NCBI RefSeq assembly: GCF_020564935.1
Contig: NZ_JAJCXB010000003.1
Location: 1 to 64,000, forward strand
Reading direction: 5' to 3'
Length of the DNA: 64,000 bases
DNA from: Streptomyces pinistramenti
GTDB taxonomy: Bacteria > Actinomycetota > Actinomycetes > Streptomycetales > Streptomycetaceae
Shown here: positions 22,785 through 32,497 of the stretch, piece by piece
Layout of the letters: each line of letters starts with the position of its first letter
How positions within the stretch are numbered: position 1 is the stretch's first letter
Made by a program: the position numbers and the translations under genes
The notes under the pieces: generated by a model
Databases searched by the model: none
What the model was told of the DNA's origin: nothing
The model's input: only the letters and a program-made list of their open reading frames with translations

Positions 22785-23047
22785 GGTCCTCCCTTCGTCC
22801 ATACATCCGCACCCAGCCCGGCAACCGGACACGACAGGGCACGAGACGGCAGAGCCGGACCATGAACGGCCGGGCCGGGCCGGTACAGGGAAGTGACGCC
22901 CATTCTCCCGGTCGCACACGCATGCGGCAATGCTCCCGCCGTCCTCCGGCCCCTGGATCGCCCTTGCGCTGCCCCCATCCTGCCCGCTGCGACGTCTCGT
23001 GATGCCGGTTCCATCCCCTCACCTCGGCTCGGCAACCGTCACCCGGA

Positions 23048-25213
23048 CTAGCCCTGGACGGCGAGGACCAGCGGAAACACCCCGCCCGCGCCGGCCTTGC
23101 GCAGCAGTCGAGCGGCCACCGCCAGCGTCCAACCGGTATCGGCGTAGTCGTCCACCAGCAGCACCGGGGCGCCCGCCGACTCCAGCGCCCTGGCCAACTC
23201 CGGCGGCACGGTCAGCGACCCGTGCAGGGCCCGCAGCCGCTGGGCGCTGTTGCTCCGCGGAATCCTGGTGTCCGCTCCGTCATCCACCGACACCACCGTC
23301 CCCAGGAACGGCATCCTGCCGACGGCGGAGATCCTCCCGGCGAGTGACTGGACCAACTCCGGCCTGGAGCGCGATCCGAGAGCGACCACCCCCACCGGGC
23401 GGTCCGGCGCATCCACCCCGCCCGAAGCCCAGCCACCCGGGCCCTTCGCCCAGTCGGCGAGGACGGTGACCACCGCGGACGCCACATCGTCAGGCACCGG
23501 GCCGTCGGCCGTCTGCGGCGCGAGCATCGGCCGCAGCCGATTGCCCCAGCCGATGTCCGAAAGCCGGCCCAGCGCACGGCCGGTCGCGGCCAGCTCACCC
23601 GCGGGAATCCGCCCCTTCAGGTCGACGCCGATGGCAGGCAGCCCCGTCGGCCACATACGCCGCGGCTCCACCTCCACACCAGGCCGCCCCAGCTCACCGC
23701 GCGCCGCATCGAGGGACGCTGCGGACACCTCCGTGGTGAACCGCGATCCGGCACAGCTGTCGCACCGCCCGCACGGCACCGCCGCCTCGTCGTCCAGCTG
23801 CCGCCGCAGGAACTCCATCCGGCAGCCCGTCGTGACCGCGTAGTCCCGCATCGCCTGCTGCTCGGTCTCGCGCTGCCGCGCCACCCAGGCGTACCGCTCG
23901 GCGTCGTACGACCAAGGGCGCCCGGTGGCCGTCCAGCCCCCCTTCACCCGGTGCACCGCCCCGTCCACATCGAGCACCTTGAGCATCGTCTCCAGCCGCG
24001 AACGACGCAGCTCCACCTGCGGCTCCAGAGCCGGCAGCGACACCGGCCGGCCGGCCGCCCCCAGGACGTCCAGGGTCCGACGCACCTGCTCCTCGGGCGG
24101 GAAGGCCAGCGACGCGAAGTACCTCCAGATCGCTTCGTCCTCCCGGCCCGGCAGCAGCAGCACCTCGGCGTGCTCCACCCCACGGCCGGCGCGCCCCACC
24201 TGCTGGTAGTAGGCGATCGGCGAGGACGGCGAGCCCAGGTGCACCACAAAACCCAGGTCGGGCTTGTCGAAACCCATGCCGAGCGCGGACGTCGCCACCA
24301 GCGCCTTCACACGGTTGGCCAGCAGATCGTCCTCCGCCTGCTGCCGGTCGGCGTTCTCCGTCTTACCGGTGTACGAGGACACGGTGTGGCCGCGGTGCCG
24401 CAGGAACGCCGTGACCTCCTCGGCCGCGGCCACCGTGAGCGTGTAGATGATCCCGGAGCCCGGCAGCTCGTGCAGATGGTCCGCCAGCCAGGCCAGCCGG
24501 TGCGCGGCGTCCGGCAGCGTCAGCACCCCCAGACTCAGGCTCTCCCGGTCCAGCGGGCCACGTAGCACCAGGGCTTGCGCCGCCCCTTCGCCCGTCCCCA
24601 ACTGCTCGGCGACATCGGCCGTCACCCGGGCATTGGCCGTCGCCGTCGTCGCGAGCACCGGCACGCCCGGCGGCAGATCGGCGAGCATCGTGCGCAGCCT
24701 GCGGTAATCCGGCCGGAAGTCGTGCCCCCAGTCGGAGATGCAGTGCGCCTCGTCGACCACGAGAAGCCCGGTGGCGGCCGCCAGCTTGGGCAGCACCTGA
24801 TCCCGGAAATCGGGGTTGTTGAGCCGCTCGGGGCTCACCAGCAGGACGTCCACCTCACCCGCGGCCACCTCGGCCTGAACGGTGTCCCACTCCTCGGTGT
24901 TGGAGGAGTTGATCGTGCGCGCGCGGATGCCGGCTCGCGCGGCCGCCTCAACCTGGTTGCGCATCAGCGCGAGCAGGGGAGAGACGATCACCGTCGGCCC
25001 GGCGCCGCGCTCACGCAGCAGCGCCGTCGCCACGAAATAGACCGCGGATTTTCCCCATCCCGTCCGCTGCACGACCAGGGCACGGCGATGGTCGGCCACC
25101 AGCGCCTCGATCGCCCGCCACTGATCCTCACGCAGCCGTGCCGCGCCGCTGGGATCGCCGACGAGGCGGGTCAGAACGGCATCGGCCGACGCACGCAGAT
25201 CTTCGTTGCTCAT
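23048..25213 (-). CDS. RecQ-like ATP-dependent DNA helicase with phosphoribosyltransferase-like C-terminus
   Basis: The start is ATG 25213 ([14 protein letters not shown]), 721 residues. Two RecA-like domains carry Q-motif-like REDQWRAI, Walker A TGWGKS at 51-56, DEAH ([19 protein letters not shown] region), [13 protein letters not shown] and [11 protein letters not shown] zinc-binding cluster CGRCDSCAG is near 520. After the usual RecQ end there is an extra ~150-residue region ending at 684-696 in [13 protein letters not shown], the PRPP-binding motif of type I phosphoribosyltransferases. RecQ unwinds DNA 3'-5' during recombination repair. The fused domain may sense or use a nucleotide metabolite. 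It is divergent from a DUF4192 gene across two DnaA boxes. Confidence 0.9.
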   Translation of the reverse strand: MSNEDLRASADAVLTRLVGDPSGAARLREDQWRAIEALVADHRRALVVQRTGWGKSAVYFVATALLRERGAGPTVIVSPLLALMRNQVEAAARAGIRARTINSSNTEEWDTVQAEVAAGEVDVLLVSPERLNNPDFRDQVLPKLAAATGLLVVDEAHCISDWGHDFRPDYRRLRTMLADLPPGVPVLATTATANARVTADVAEQLGTGEGAAQALVLRGPLDRESLSLGVLTLPDAAHRLAWLADHLHELPGSGIIYTLTVAAAEEVTAFLRHRGHTVSSYTGKTENADRQQAEDDLLANRVKALVATSALGMGFDKPDLGFVVHLGSPSSPIAYYQQVGRAGRGVEHAEVLLLPGREDEAIWRYFASLAFPPEEQVRRTLDVLGAAGRPVSLPALEPQVELRRSRLETMLKVLDVDGAVHRVKGGWTATGRPWSYDAERYAWVARQRETEQQAMRDYAVTTGCRMEFLRRQLDDEAAVPCGRCDSCAGSRFTTEVSAASLDAARGELGRPGVEVEPRRMWPTGLPAIGVDLKGRIPAGELAATGRALGRLSDIGWGNRLRPMLAPQTADGPVPDDVASAVVTVLADWAKGPGGWASGGVDAPDRPVGVVALGSRSRPELVQSLAGRISAVGRMPFLGTVVSVDDGADTRIPRSNSAQRLRALHGSLTVPPELARALESAGAPVLLVDDYADTGWTLAVAARLLRKAGAGGVFPLVLAVQG

Positions 25214-25262
25214 GCCCCCATGCAACCCGATGCCACTGACAACGCGCGAACCCCGGCCCGAA

Positions 25263-25300
25263 CCTGTGGATAACCACGTCACCCGCAAGTTATCCACAGG
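25263..25300. promoter_or_regulatory. two perfect DnaA boxes in inverted orientation
   Basis: TGTGGATAA at 25265-25273 and TTATCCACA at 25290-25298 are perfect DnaA boxes facing each other; the identical arms extend to 12 bp (CCTGTGGATAAC / GTTATCCACAGG) around a 14-base spacer. They lie in the 124-bp region between the divergent recQ-like and DUF4192 genes. Confidence 0.75.
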
Positions 25301-25337
25301 GGTCGCGGCGGAGCGCCGAGCGCGGGATCTTCGAGCC

Positions 25338-27137
25338 ATGAATCAGCACAGCGAACCGTCCGACCGCCCGAATCCCGCAGACCGCAAGGGACCGGTGAAG
25401 CCCACGAACCCGGCGAGGCCGAAGCGGCACACAAGCCGAGCGCAGCCGGCGAACCCCCTGCCCCCGCCGTCTCCCGCTGACCCGTCGCCGTCCACCTCCG
25501 CCTCGCGACCCTCGTCCGCCGCCCCGGCTGCGCTGCACACCGCCACCCCGGACCCGGCGAACCCACCGAGCACCCCGACTTCCCGCCGCACCCGCACCGA
25601 CGAGCCGCAGCAGACGAGCGCCCCTGACAGCCCGGCTTCCCCTGGCGAGCCCGACGCCGACCAGGCCCCGGGAAACCGCCCCCGCCGCTCCGCCGATCCC
25701 ACCTTCTCCCCGACGTCCTTCATTCCGCCGAGCCCCTCCATCCCGGCCACCCGCGCCGACGGTGCCGGTCGTCCCGCACCCTCGAAGCCTGCCGACAGCA
25801 CCCCAACCGACCCGGACGGCACCCATCGCAGCACGGGTGAAGTACCCCAGGTCACTCTGCGCGGCCCGGCCGAACTCGCCGACGCGCTGCCCTACCTCAT
25901 GGGTTTCTATCCCGACGACAGCATCGTCCTCGTCGCCCTGCACGGCGAGCGCGGTCGCTTCGGCGGCAGGGTCAGGCTCGGCATCCCGAAGGACACGACC
26001 CAGTGGCCCTACATCGCCGACCAACTTGCCGAATGCCTCGTCTCGGCCGCCGAACAGCGTGGCGAGCGGCCCGCCGGCATGCTCGTCTACGTCTGCCAGG
26101 AACCCGCGCAGGGCGAGAGCGGCCAGGACGTGAAGCAGCGCCTCCGCCCCCTCGCCCAGCGGCTCCGCACGGCCTGCGGCGCCCTGGACGTGCCGGTCCT
26201 GGAGGCACTGTGCCTCTCCAACAGCCGCTACTGGTCCTACTGCTGCCCGGACTTCCGCTGTTGTCCCGCCGAAGGAACGCCCATGGTCATGCCGGGCACG
26301 TCCGTGATGGCAGCGGCCGCCGCCTACGCGGGGATGCAGGTACGCGGCTCGCTCAAGGAGATGGAAGCGAGGCTGACCCCGCGCACCGGCCCGCGGGCCG
26401 CCGACCAGGTCAAGGCGCTGGACACCGCAGCCGCCGCCCTCCTGCCGCGCATGCTCCAGGAGGACGGATCAGCCATCGTCCGGCAGGACACCCTCGACCG
26501 CGCCGCCGCGATGATCCACCGCTTCCGCCAGGACACGCCCGCGGGCAGCAACAAGGCGCGCGACGCCTGCGATGACGCGCTGATCACCGACGCCGAGGCC
26601 GCCCAGCTGATCCTCGGGCTCCAGGACCGCGTCGCCCGCGACCGGGCCGCGGAATGGATGGAGGGCCAGGCCGCCGCACCCGCCCTACGGCTGTGGCGCG
26701 CCCTCGCCCGCCGCTGCGCCGGCGGCTACATCGAGCACTCCGTAGCGCCGCTCACCCTCGCCGGATGGGTCGCCTGGGCCACCGAGGACGAACCCTCCGC
26801 CCGGGTGGCCCTCAGCCGCGCCCTGAGCCTCGACCCCGACTACGTCTTTGCCCGGCTGCTGCACGAAGGCATCAACGACGGCCTCGAACCGGAGCCGCTG
26901 CGCCGCTGCCTGCGGGGGGAACGCGAGGACCGCGCCGCTGCCGAAGAGCCCGGACCCGTCCCGGGAAAGAGTCCTGACAGTGAGCAGCCACAGCCGGGCC
27001 GCCCGGCGGCTGCCGACCACCGCTCGGCAGCCGGCCGGCCTTCGGGCCCGCGCGGCACGACCCGGCCCGCCGGCCGCCCAGCAGGCACCCGGGCCAGGGG
27101 ACGCGCCGGACGAAACGGTGACCGGAGCCGGCGGTGA
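25338..27137 (+). CDS. DUF4192 domain-containing protein
   Basis: The start is ATG 25338 ([13 protein letters not shown]), 599 residues. About 165 N-terminal residues are Pro/Ser/Thr-rich and probably disordered. The DUF4192 domain begins with [19 protein letters not shown] and [10 protein letters not shown], typical of this actinobacterial family, and includes a cysteine-rich [18 protein letters not shown] segment. The C-terminal ~60 residues are Arg/Gly/Pro-rich. The family has no established function. Its promoter region is shared with the recQ-like gene and holds two DnaA boxes. Its stop overlaps a GTG of the next gene, though a better start for that gene lies downstream. Confidence 0.85.
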   Translation: MNQHSEPSDRPNPADRKGPVKPTNPARPKRHTSRAQPANPLPPPSPADPSPSTSASRPSSAAPAALHTATPDPANPPSTPTSRRTRTDEPQQTSAPDSPASPGEPDADQAPGNRPRRSADPTFSPTSFIPPSPSIPATRADGAGRPAPSKPADSTPTDPDGTHRSTGEVPQVTLRGPAELADALPYLMGFYPDDSIVLVALHGERGRFGGRVRLGIPKDTTQWPYIADQLAECLVSAAEQRGERPAGMLVYVCQEPAQGESGQDVKQRLRPLAQRLRTACGALDVPVLEALCLSNSRYWSYCCPDFRCCPAEGTPMVMPGTSVMAAAAAYAGMQVRGSLKEMEARLTPRTGPRAADQVKALDTAAAALLPRMLQEDGSAIVRQDTLDRAAAMIHRFRQDTPAGSNKARDACDDALITDAEAAQLILGLQDRVARDRAAEWMEGQAAAPALRLWRALARRCAGGYIEHSVAPLTLAGWVAWATEDEPSARVALSRALSLDPDYVFARLLHEGINDGLEPEPLRRCLRGEREDRAAAEEPGPVPGKSPDSEQPQPGRPAAADHRSAAGRPSGPRGTTRPAGRPAGTRARGRAGRNGDRSRR

Positions 27138-27241
27138 CCGTCCCCGCACTGCGCGGCCGGCGTGACCTGTGCGCCGGCCGCGCCGTTCAGGTGGGTGGCG
27201 TGAGCCGCAAGGAGCCACGGACCCACGAAGGAGCCCAGCAC

Positions 27242-29368
27242 GTGCCAGGCATAGTCCCCACCCCGTCCGCCCACCGGCCACCACGGGCACAGCGTGCCGC
27301 GCCGCTCCGCACCCCGCAGCCTCAGCCCGTCCACTCCTCGCTGATCTGCGTGGCCCTGCCCGCCCTCGCGATCTCGCCCGCCGACGGACAGCTGCGGGGC
27401 GAGGGCCTGGACGGCTACTACCGCGAGGGCCGCCGCATCCTGTCCCGCTGCGAAGTGCGCGTGGCCGGAGTGGAACCCCTCATCGTGCAGGGCAGGTTGA
27501 CGGCTGCGGACCGCGCCCGGTTCGTGGGGACGGTGCGCAGGGCGGGGGAGCGCGGCCCGGACCCCGAGATCCACATGGAACGCCTGCGCCGGGCCGACGG
27601 CACCGAACGGATCGCCTTCCGAAGCAGCGCCGCGCGCGCCCTCCGGATCCCGGTCGAGATCCGGCTGGGCGCCGATCTCACCGAGCTGGGAGCCGTCGCC
27701 ATCGGACTTCCGGGCCCCGAGCTGCGCGCCGCCGTGCACGGCTCGGGCCTGCGCTGGTCCGGACCCGGCGCCCATGCCGTGGTGACCGCGACACCCGCCC
27801 CCGATGACGCACTGGCCTCCGCCGGACTACTGCGCTGGGAACTGGAACTGCCGCCCGGTGGCCATCGCACCCTGGACCTCCTGATCTCCCTCGAACTCCC
27901 TGCCCCGGGCCGCGAGGAAGGCCACCGCACAGCACCGGGCCGGCCCGCCGTAGGCGCCCCCCTCGGGCCGGACGACGCCAGTCGGCCGGGTTCCCCGCCC
28001 CGCCCCCGGGCAGCCCGCCCGCCGTGCCCATGGACACCCACACGGCTGGAGTGCGACGACCCACGCGCGGACGCCCTCCTGGCGGCGGCCCTCGGCGACC
28101 TCAACGGCCTCCTGACACGTGATCCCCAAACCCCCATGGACCTCTACATCGCCGGCGGAATCCCCTGGCGACCGGGCCTCGCCCCGGCTGACGCCCTGTG
28201 GGCGGCCCGTATGCTGCTTCCCCTCGGCACACGGCTCGCCGCAGGCACTCTGCGTGCCCTCGCCCGTACACAACTGGCCGTCCCAGGGGCGGATTTCGGC
28301 CGAATTCCCGGCCCGCTACGCGACGCGGGCCCGCACGCCCCACCGAGCTGCACGGGCGTCGAGGCCACTCTGCTCTTCCCCGTCGTCCTGGCCGAAGCCC
28401 GGCGCTGGGGCCTGCCCGACCACGAAACCGAACGCCTGCTGCCCGCAGCGGAACGCTGCCTGCGATGGCTGCGCAGCACCGGCACATCCGCCGACACCGC
28501 ACACCACGTGGGCTACGTCCCCGACCCGGCCCCCGGCGGCCCGCACCGCTGCGAGACCCAGGCACACGCCCACCGAGCGGCCCTCCTGGGAGCCGACCTC
28601 CTCGATGCCTACGGATACTCCGACGCGGCGGCACTGCGGGACTGGGCCGCCCAGCTCCGCACCCGGTTCCGCAAGGACTTCTGGCTGGAGGACCGGTCCG
28701 GCGGCCGCCCCGCGGCCCTGCGCAGCGCGGACGGCCGCCCCCTCCCGCACCTCGGCTCCGCGACCGCCCATCTCCTCGACACCGGCCTCCTGGGGGACGG
28801 CACCCACGCGCCGGGACTCCTCGACGCCACCCGCACAGCACAACTGGCGGCCCTGCTCGGGAGCCCGGCCCTGGACTCCGGCTGGGGGCTGCGCGGCCTG
28901 AGCGCCAAGGAGAGCGGCTACAACCCGTTCGGCCACCGGAGCGGCGCAGTCCGGATCCACGAAACCGCCGTCGCCGTCGCAGGACTCGCCGCAGCCGGTC
29001 ACGAGAAGGCGGCATCTGCACTGGTCAAGGGCGTGCTTGACGCGGCGGAGAGCTTCGACCACCGCCTCCCCGAGATGTACGCAGGGGAGCAGCGCACCGC
29101 GGGCAGCGTTCCCGTACCGCATCCGGCGGCCTGCCGCCCCGCCTCGGTGGCGGCAGCCGGAGCCGTGCATCTCCTGGTCGCGCTTGCCGGTCTGCGCCCC
29201 GACGTCCCCGGGGGGACGATCGCGGTACGCCCGGTGAGCAACGCTCCGCTGGGCGCGCTCCAGTTCACCGGCCTGAGCATCGCCGAGCAGCCGTTCGCCG
29301 TGCGGATCAGCCGGCTCGGCATGGCCATGGTGGAGGAGGCGGCCGATGGCTTGCAGCTGGGGTCCTGA
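27242..29368 (+). CDS. glycogen debranching-enzyme-like (alpha,alpha-six-hairpin glycosidase fold) protein
   Basis: I choose GTG 27242 because AAGGAG (27228-27233) is well placed; a GTG at 27134 overlapping the DUF4192 stop would add 36 unlikely residues. The product has 708 residues. The N-terminal part (DGQLRGEGLDGYYREGRRILSRCEV) matches the glycogen debranching N-terminal domain. The C-terminal half is an (alpha/alpha)6-type domain: YIAGGIPWRPGLAPADALWAAR, GWGLRGLSAKESGYNPFGHRSG and DHRLPEMYAGE. Related proteins act on glycogen or trehalose-like glucans, but the reaction here is unproven. It is followed at 48 bp by an NrtR-like Nudix gene. Confidence 0.82.
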   Translation: MPGIVPTPSAHRPPRAQRAAPLRTPQPQPVHSSLICVALPALAISPADGQLRGEGLDGYYREGRRILSRCEVRVAGVEPLIVQGRLTAADRARFVGTVRRAGERGPDPEIHMERLRRADGTERIAFRSSAARALRIPVEIRLGADLTELGAVAIGLPGPELRAAVHGSGLRWSGPGAHAVVTATPAPDDALASAGLLRWELELPPGGHRTLDLLISLELPAPGREEGHRTAPGRPAVGAPLGPDDASRPGSPPRPRAARPPCPWTPTRLECDDPRADALLAAALGDLNGLLTRDPQTPMDLYIAGGIPWRPGLAPADALWAARMLLPLGTRLAAGTLRALARTQLAVPGADFGRIPGPLRDAGPHAPPSCTGVEATLLFPVVLAEARRWGLPDHETERLLPAAERCLRWLRSTGTSADTAHHVGYVPDPAPGGPHRCETQAHAHRAALLGADLLDAYGYSDAAALRDWAAQLRTRFRKDFWLEDRSGGRPAALRSADGRPLPHLGSATAHLLDTGLLGDGTHAPGLLDATRTAQLAALLGSPALDSGWGLRGLSAKESGYNPFGHRSGAVRIHETAVAVAGLAAAGHEKAASALVKGVLDAAESFDHRLPEMYAGEQRTAGSVPVPHPAACRPASVAAAGAVHLLVALAGLRPDVPGGTIAVRPVSNAPLGALQFTGLSIAEQPFAVRISRLGMAMVEEAADGLQLGS

Positions 29369-29416
29369 GGCGCTGTGGGGCCTGTTTATCGTCAGGCGGA
29401 CGACTATGATCACGCC

Positions 29417-30178
29417 ATGCCTCCCTACGACCCGTCGGCCTTCCCGCCCTTCGCCGTCACCGTCGACCTGGTCGTGCTCACCGTGCGTCGGCACGCCCTG
29501 TGCGCGCTGGCCGTACGCCGCGGTGAGCCGCCGTTCCAGGGTCGATGGGCGCTACCCGGTGGGTTCGTCCGCGGCGACGAAGACCTCGAAGGCGCGGCCG
29601 CCCGGGAACTGGCCGAGGAGACCGGCCTGCACGCCCATGCCCCGGCGGGACCGACCGCCTACGGCGCACACCTCGAACAGCTCGCCACGTACGGCGATCC
29701 CCACCGTGACCCGCGGATGCGGGTCGTCAGCGTCGCCCATCTCGTCCTCGCCCCCGACCTGCCCGCACCGCGAGCCGGCGGCGACGCCCACAGCGCGCGC
29801 TGGGCACCGGTCGACAGCCTCCTGGAACAGGCACCTGACCCCGGCCGCGACGGCGACCTGCCCGCTCCGCTCGCCTTCGACCACGCGCAGATCCTCGAAG
29901 ACGGCGTGGAGCGTGCCCGCTCGAAGATCGAGTACTCCTCGCTCGCCACGGCGTTCTGCCCCCAGGAATTCACGGTCGGCGAACTGCGCAGGGTCTACGA
30001 AGCCGTGTGGGGCGTGGCCTTGGACCCCCGCAACTTCCACCGCAAGGTGACCGGAACTCCCGGCTTCCTGGTGCCCACCGGCGGTACGACGACCCGTCAG
30101 GGCGGCCGCCCCGCCCAGCTGTTCAGCGCGGGTGGGGCCACCCTGCTCAACCCGCCCATGCTCCGCCCGGAGGCGTGA
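29417..30178 (+). CDS. Nudix protein with winged-helix C-terminus (NrtR-like)
   Basis: The start is ATG 29417 (MPPYDPSAFPPF), 253 residues. The Nudix domain holds an intact Nudix box at 49-71 (G49, E55, R63-E64-L65, E67-E68, G70). After about residue 165 the TVGELRRVYEAVWG and FHRKVTGTPGFL segments match the winged-helix DNA-binding domain of NrtR-type regulators of NAD metabolism. Classical NrtR proteins bind ADP-ribose as a ligand; an intact Nudix box leaves hydrolase activity possible here. No NAD biosynthesis gene is adjacent. It may be cotranscribed with the upstream debranching-like gene. Confidence 0.88.
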   Translation: MPPYDPSAFPPFAVTVDLVVLTVRRHALCALAVRRGEPPFQGRWALPGGFVRGDEDLEGAAARELAEETGLHAHAPAGPTAYGAHLEQLATYGDPHRDPRMRVVSVAHLVLAPDLPAPRAGGDAHSARWAPVDSLLEQAPDPGRDGDLPAPLAFDHAQILEDGVERARSKIEYSSLATAFCPQEFTVGELRRVYEAVWGVALDPRNFHRKVTGTPGFLVPTGGTTTRQGGRPAQLFSAGGATLLNPPMLRPEA

Positions 30179-30335
30179 CAGCACAGCGCGGGGCGACAGG
30201 ATTGACGTCGGACACGACGCCATGTCAGGACTCGGCAATTACGGGTAAATAAGACATGTAGGTCTATCTTGACGGGGTGAGTCCTCTCGTACCCCCCGCT
30301 GCCTCCGACCGGTCTCACGCCCCGCGAGGGACGCG

Positions 30336-32321
30336 ATGATCCAGGCCATCGGACTGACCAGCGCGCCTCGCGGCGGCCTGCCGCCCGCCGTCGACGACCT
30401 CACCTTCGAGGCGCGACCGGGAAACGTCACCGTCCTGCACGGCCCTGCCGCAGCAGGCAAGACCACCGCGCTGCGCCTGATGCTTCAGCTCGAAACCGGC
30501 CGCGGCGTCGCCCTCTTCCGCGGACGCCCGCTGCACCGCGTCCCGAACCCCGCCCGCGAAATCGGTGTGCTCCTCGGCGACGTACCCGGGCGTCCCTCCC
30601 GCACCGCGCGCGGACACCTGCGCATGCTCACCGCAGCGGCCGGCGTCCCCGCCGACCGCGCCGACGACGTACTCGACCTCGTCGGCCTCAGCGGTCTCGC
30701 CGACAAACAGATCGGTGACCTCTCCCGCGGCATGGACCGCCGACTCGGCATGGCCGCCGCCCTCCTCGGCGACCCGCACACCCTGGTCCTCGACGAGCCC
30801 ACCGAAGGGCTTGCTCCCCGGGAAACCGCATGGCTGCACGGCTTGCTGCGCGGCTATGCCGCACAGGGCGGCGCCGTACTCATCACCTCCCGCAACTCCA
30901 GGGAAGCCGCCCGCATCGCCGACCACGTGGTCACACTCCACGACGGCAGGCTCGCCGCCGACCAGGAGGCCGTCGCCTTCGCCCGCACCCGCATGCGCCC
31001 CCGTGTCGCGGTCCGCTCCCCGCACGCCGACCGCCTGGCGGACGTGCTGATCGACGAGTCGCAACGAGCGCAACGCGCATCCGACCCTGCCATCGGCCGT
31101 TCCGTCGAAGTCGTCCGTGAAAGCGGCAGTCGCATCGCCGTCTACGGCAGCAGCTGCGCCGCCGTCGGTGAAACGGCGTTCCGGCACCGCATCCTCGTGC
31201 ATCAACTGACGGACGAGGCGGGTGACACCACCCTCGCCTCGCCTCTCCACCGGGCCGACGGCCGCCCCGCACCTGCAGTGACCGAAGCCTCCGAGGCGGT
31301 CGCAGTCACCTCCTCGGGAGAGGCCGGCACGCACGTCGACACACATATCGATATGACGACATCAGTTGTCGGTGACATCGCCCTGCACGCTACGTCACAT
31401 ACTCCCGGCAACACTGCGGCAGTCGTCGATCGCAACGCACTGTCCGACACCCTCACCCTCCCGGTGATCGAGCCGTCGACATCAGTGCCACGCCAAGCTC
31501 CGCCAGCAAGCTCCCCGCTCGCGGAGCGACTCGCGATTCCGCGGTTGCCGGCGCCGGGGCCGGCATGGCCACTGCGCTACGAACTGCGCCGCACCTTGAG
31601 CGATGGCTCCGGCCTGCTCGTCGCCGTCGTCACGCTGCTTGTGTCGCTGGTGTTGGCCTTGCTGCTGGCCCGTCACGGGGCTGCCCCGACGTCCCGGGTG
31701 ATGACTGGCTGGCCACGTCAACTCCCGTTTCCTCCAGCGGCACTCGGAGCGGGACTTCTCGGATCGCTCGCCTTCGGCCAGGAGTTCCGCTACCCGGCGC
31801 TGGCGCACGAACGCGGTGCGGTGCCACGCCGTCTCGGACTGCTCGTCGCCAAGCTCCTGGTCAGCGGGGCCGCCGCGCTGGCGCTCGGCGCTGCTGTGCT
31901 CGCCGCGGATGAGGTGGCCTCGCGCACTCTGTTCGGGCCGAATGCGGCCAACACTCTCTCTGACTGGCCCGTATTCAGCCTTGGTTGGGCGGGCCTCCTG
32001 GTGGGGTGCGCATGGGCGGGAGTGCTCGCCGCCGGTGTATTCCGTTCCACGGCAATGGGGTTGGCGGCGGTGCTCGCCGTTCCTGTGGCCGTCATGCCTC
32101 TGGTGCAGCATGTGTTGGCCGAGCCGGCTGCCCGCTCCCTGGCCGGTCTGCCCGGACGGCTGCGGTCGTCGGCTCTGGTTCAGTGGCCTTCCGGAATCGA
32201 CCAAGGCGTATCCGTAGTGCTGCGCCTGGCCACTCAACCCGTAGGTGGCGCACTGACGTTGTCGCTGGCGGCCCTGGTCTGCGCCTACGCCCTTACCGTG
32301 CTGCGGCACCGGGCTCACTGA
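30336..32321 (+). CDS. ABC transporter with ATPase and membrane domains in one chain
   Basis: The start is ATG 30336 (MIQAIGLTSAPRGG), 661 residues. The N-terminal ATPase domain has a Walker A GPAAAGKTT at 36-44, an altered signature LSRGM in place of LSGGQ, and a Walker B TLVLDEPTEGL. Residues about 230-410 are a long polar linker. The C-terminal ~240 residues have about six membrane segments (for example LLVAVVTLLVSLVLALLLA and LVSGAAALALGAAVLAA). This half-transporter-like order (ATPase first, membrane last) is the ABC-2 style. The substrate is unknown. It lies upstream of whiH. Confidence 0.85.
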   Translation: MIQAIGLTSAPRGGLPPAVDDLTFEARPGNVTVLHGPAAAGKTTALRLMLQLETGRGVALFRGRPLHRVPNPAREIGVLLGDVPGRPSRTARGHLRMLTAAAGVPADRADDVLDLVGLSGLADKQIGDLSRGMDRRLGMAAALLGDPHTLVLDEPTEGLAPRETAWLHGLLRGYAAQGGAVLITSRNSREAARIADHVVTLHDGRLAADQEAVAFARTRMRPRVAVRSPHADRLADVLIDESQRAQRASDPAIGRSVEVVRESGSRIAVYGSSCAAVGETAFRHRILVHQLTDEAGDTTLASPLHRADGRPAPAVTEASEAVAVTSSGEAGTHVDTHIDMTTSVVGDIALHATSHTPGNTAAVVDRNALSDTLTLPVIEPSTSVPRQAPPASSPLAERLAIPRLPAPGPAWPLRYELRRTLSDGSGLLVAVVTLLVSLVLALLLARHGAAPTSRVMTGWPRQLPFPPAALGAGLLGSLAFGQEFRYPALAHERGAVPRRLGLLVAKLLVSGAAALALGAAVLAADEVASRTLFGPNAANTLSDWPVFSLGWAGLLVGCAWAGVLAAGVFRSTAMGLAAVLAVPVAVMPLVQHVLAEPAARSLAGLPGRLRSSALVQWPSGIDQGVSVVLRLATQPVGGALTLSLAALVCAYALTVLRHRAH

Positions 32322-32497
32322 CCACCTGCGCACGGTCGATTCGCGGTCCACTTCTTGTGCGTACTGTCCGCAACTCGCCGCAGAAAGCGCATTTCTTTCC
32401 GATAAAGCGTCAATTGTGAGGTCGCAGGCGATCACCCTTTCGTGTGCTTTTCACCAAAGACCTCAAGGGTGTTGAGGGTGCCGCCGACAAAGGATGC

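Noticed and set aside
27134..27241. GTG start for the debranching-like gene overlapping the DUF4192 stop
   Set aside because: The extra 36 residues are Arg/Gly-rich and the GTG at 27242 has a better AAGGAG site.
30252..30265. AGAC-N6-GTCT repeat before the fused ABC gene
   Set aside because: Only four bases pair on each side and no regulator gene is adjacent, so it may be chance.
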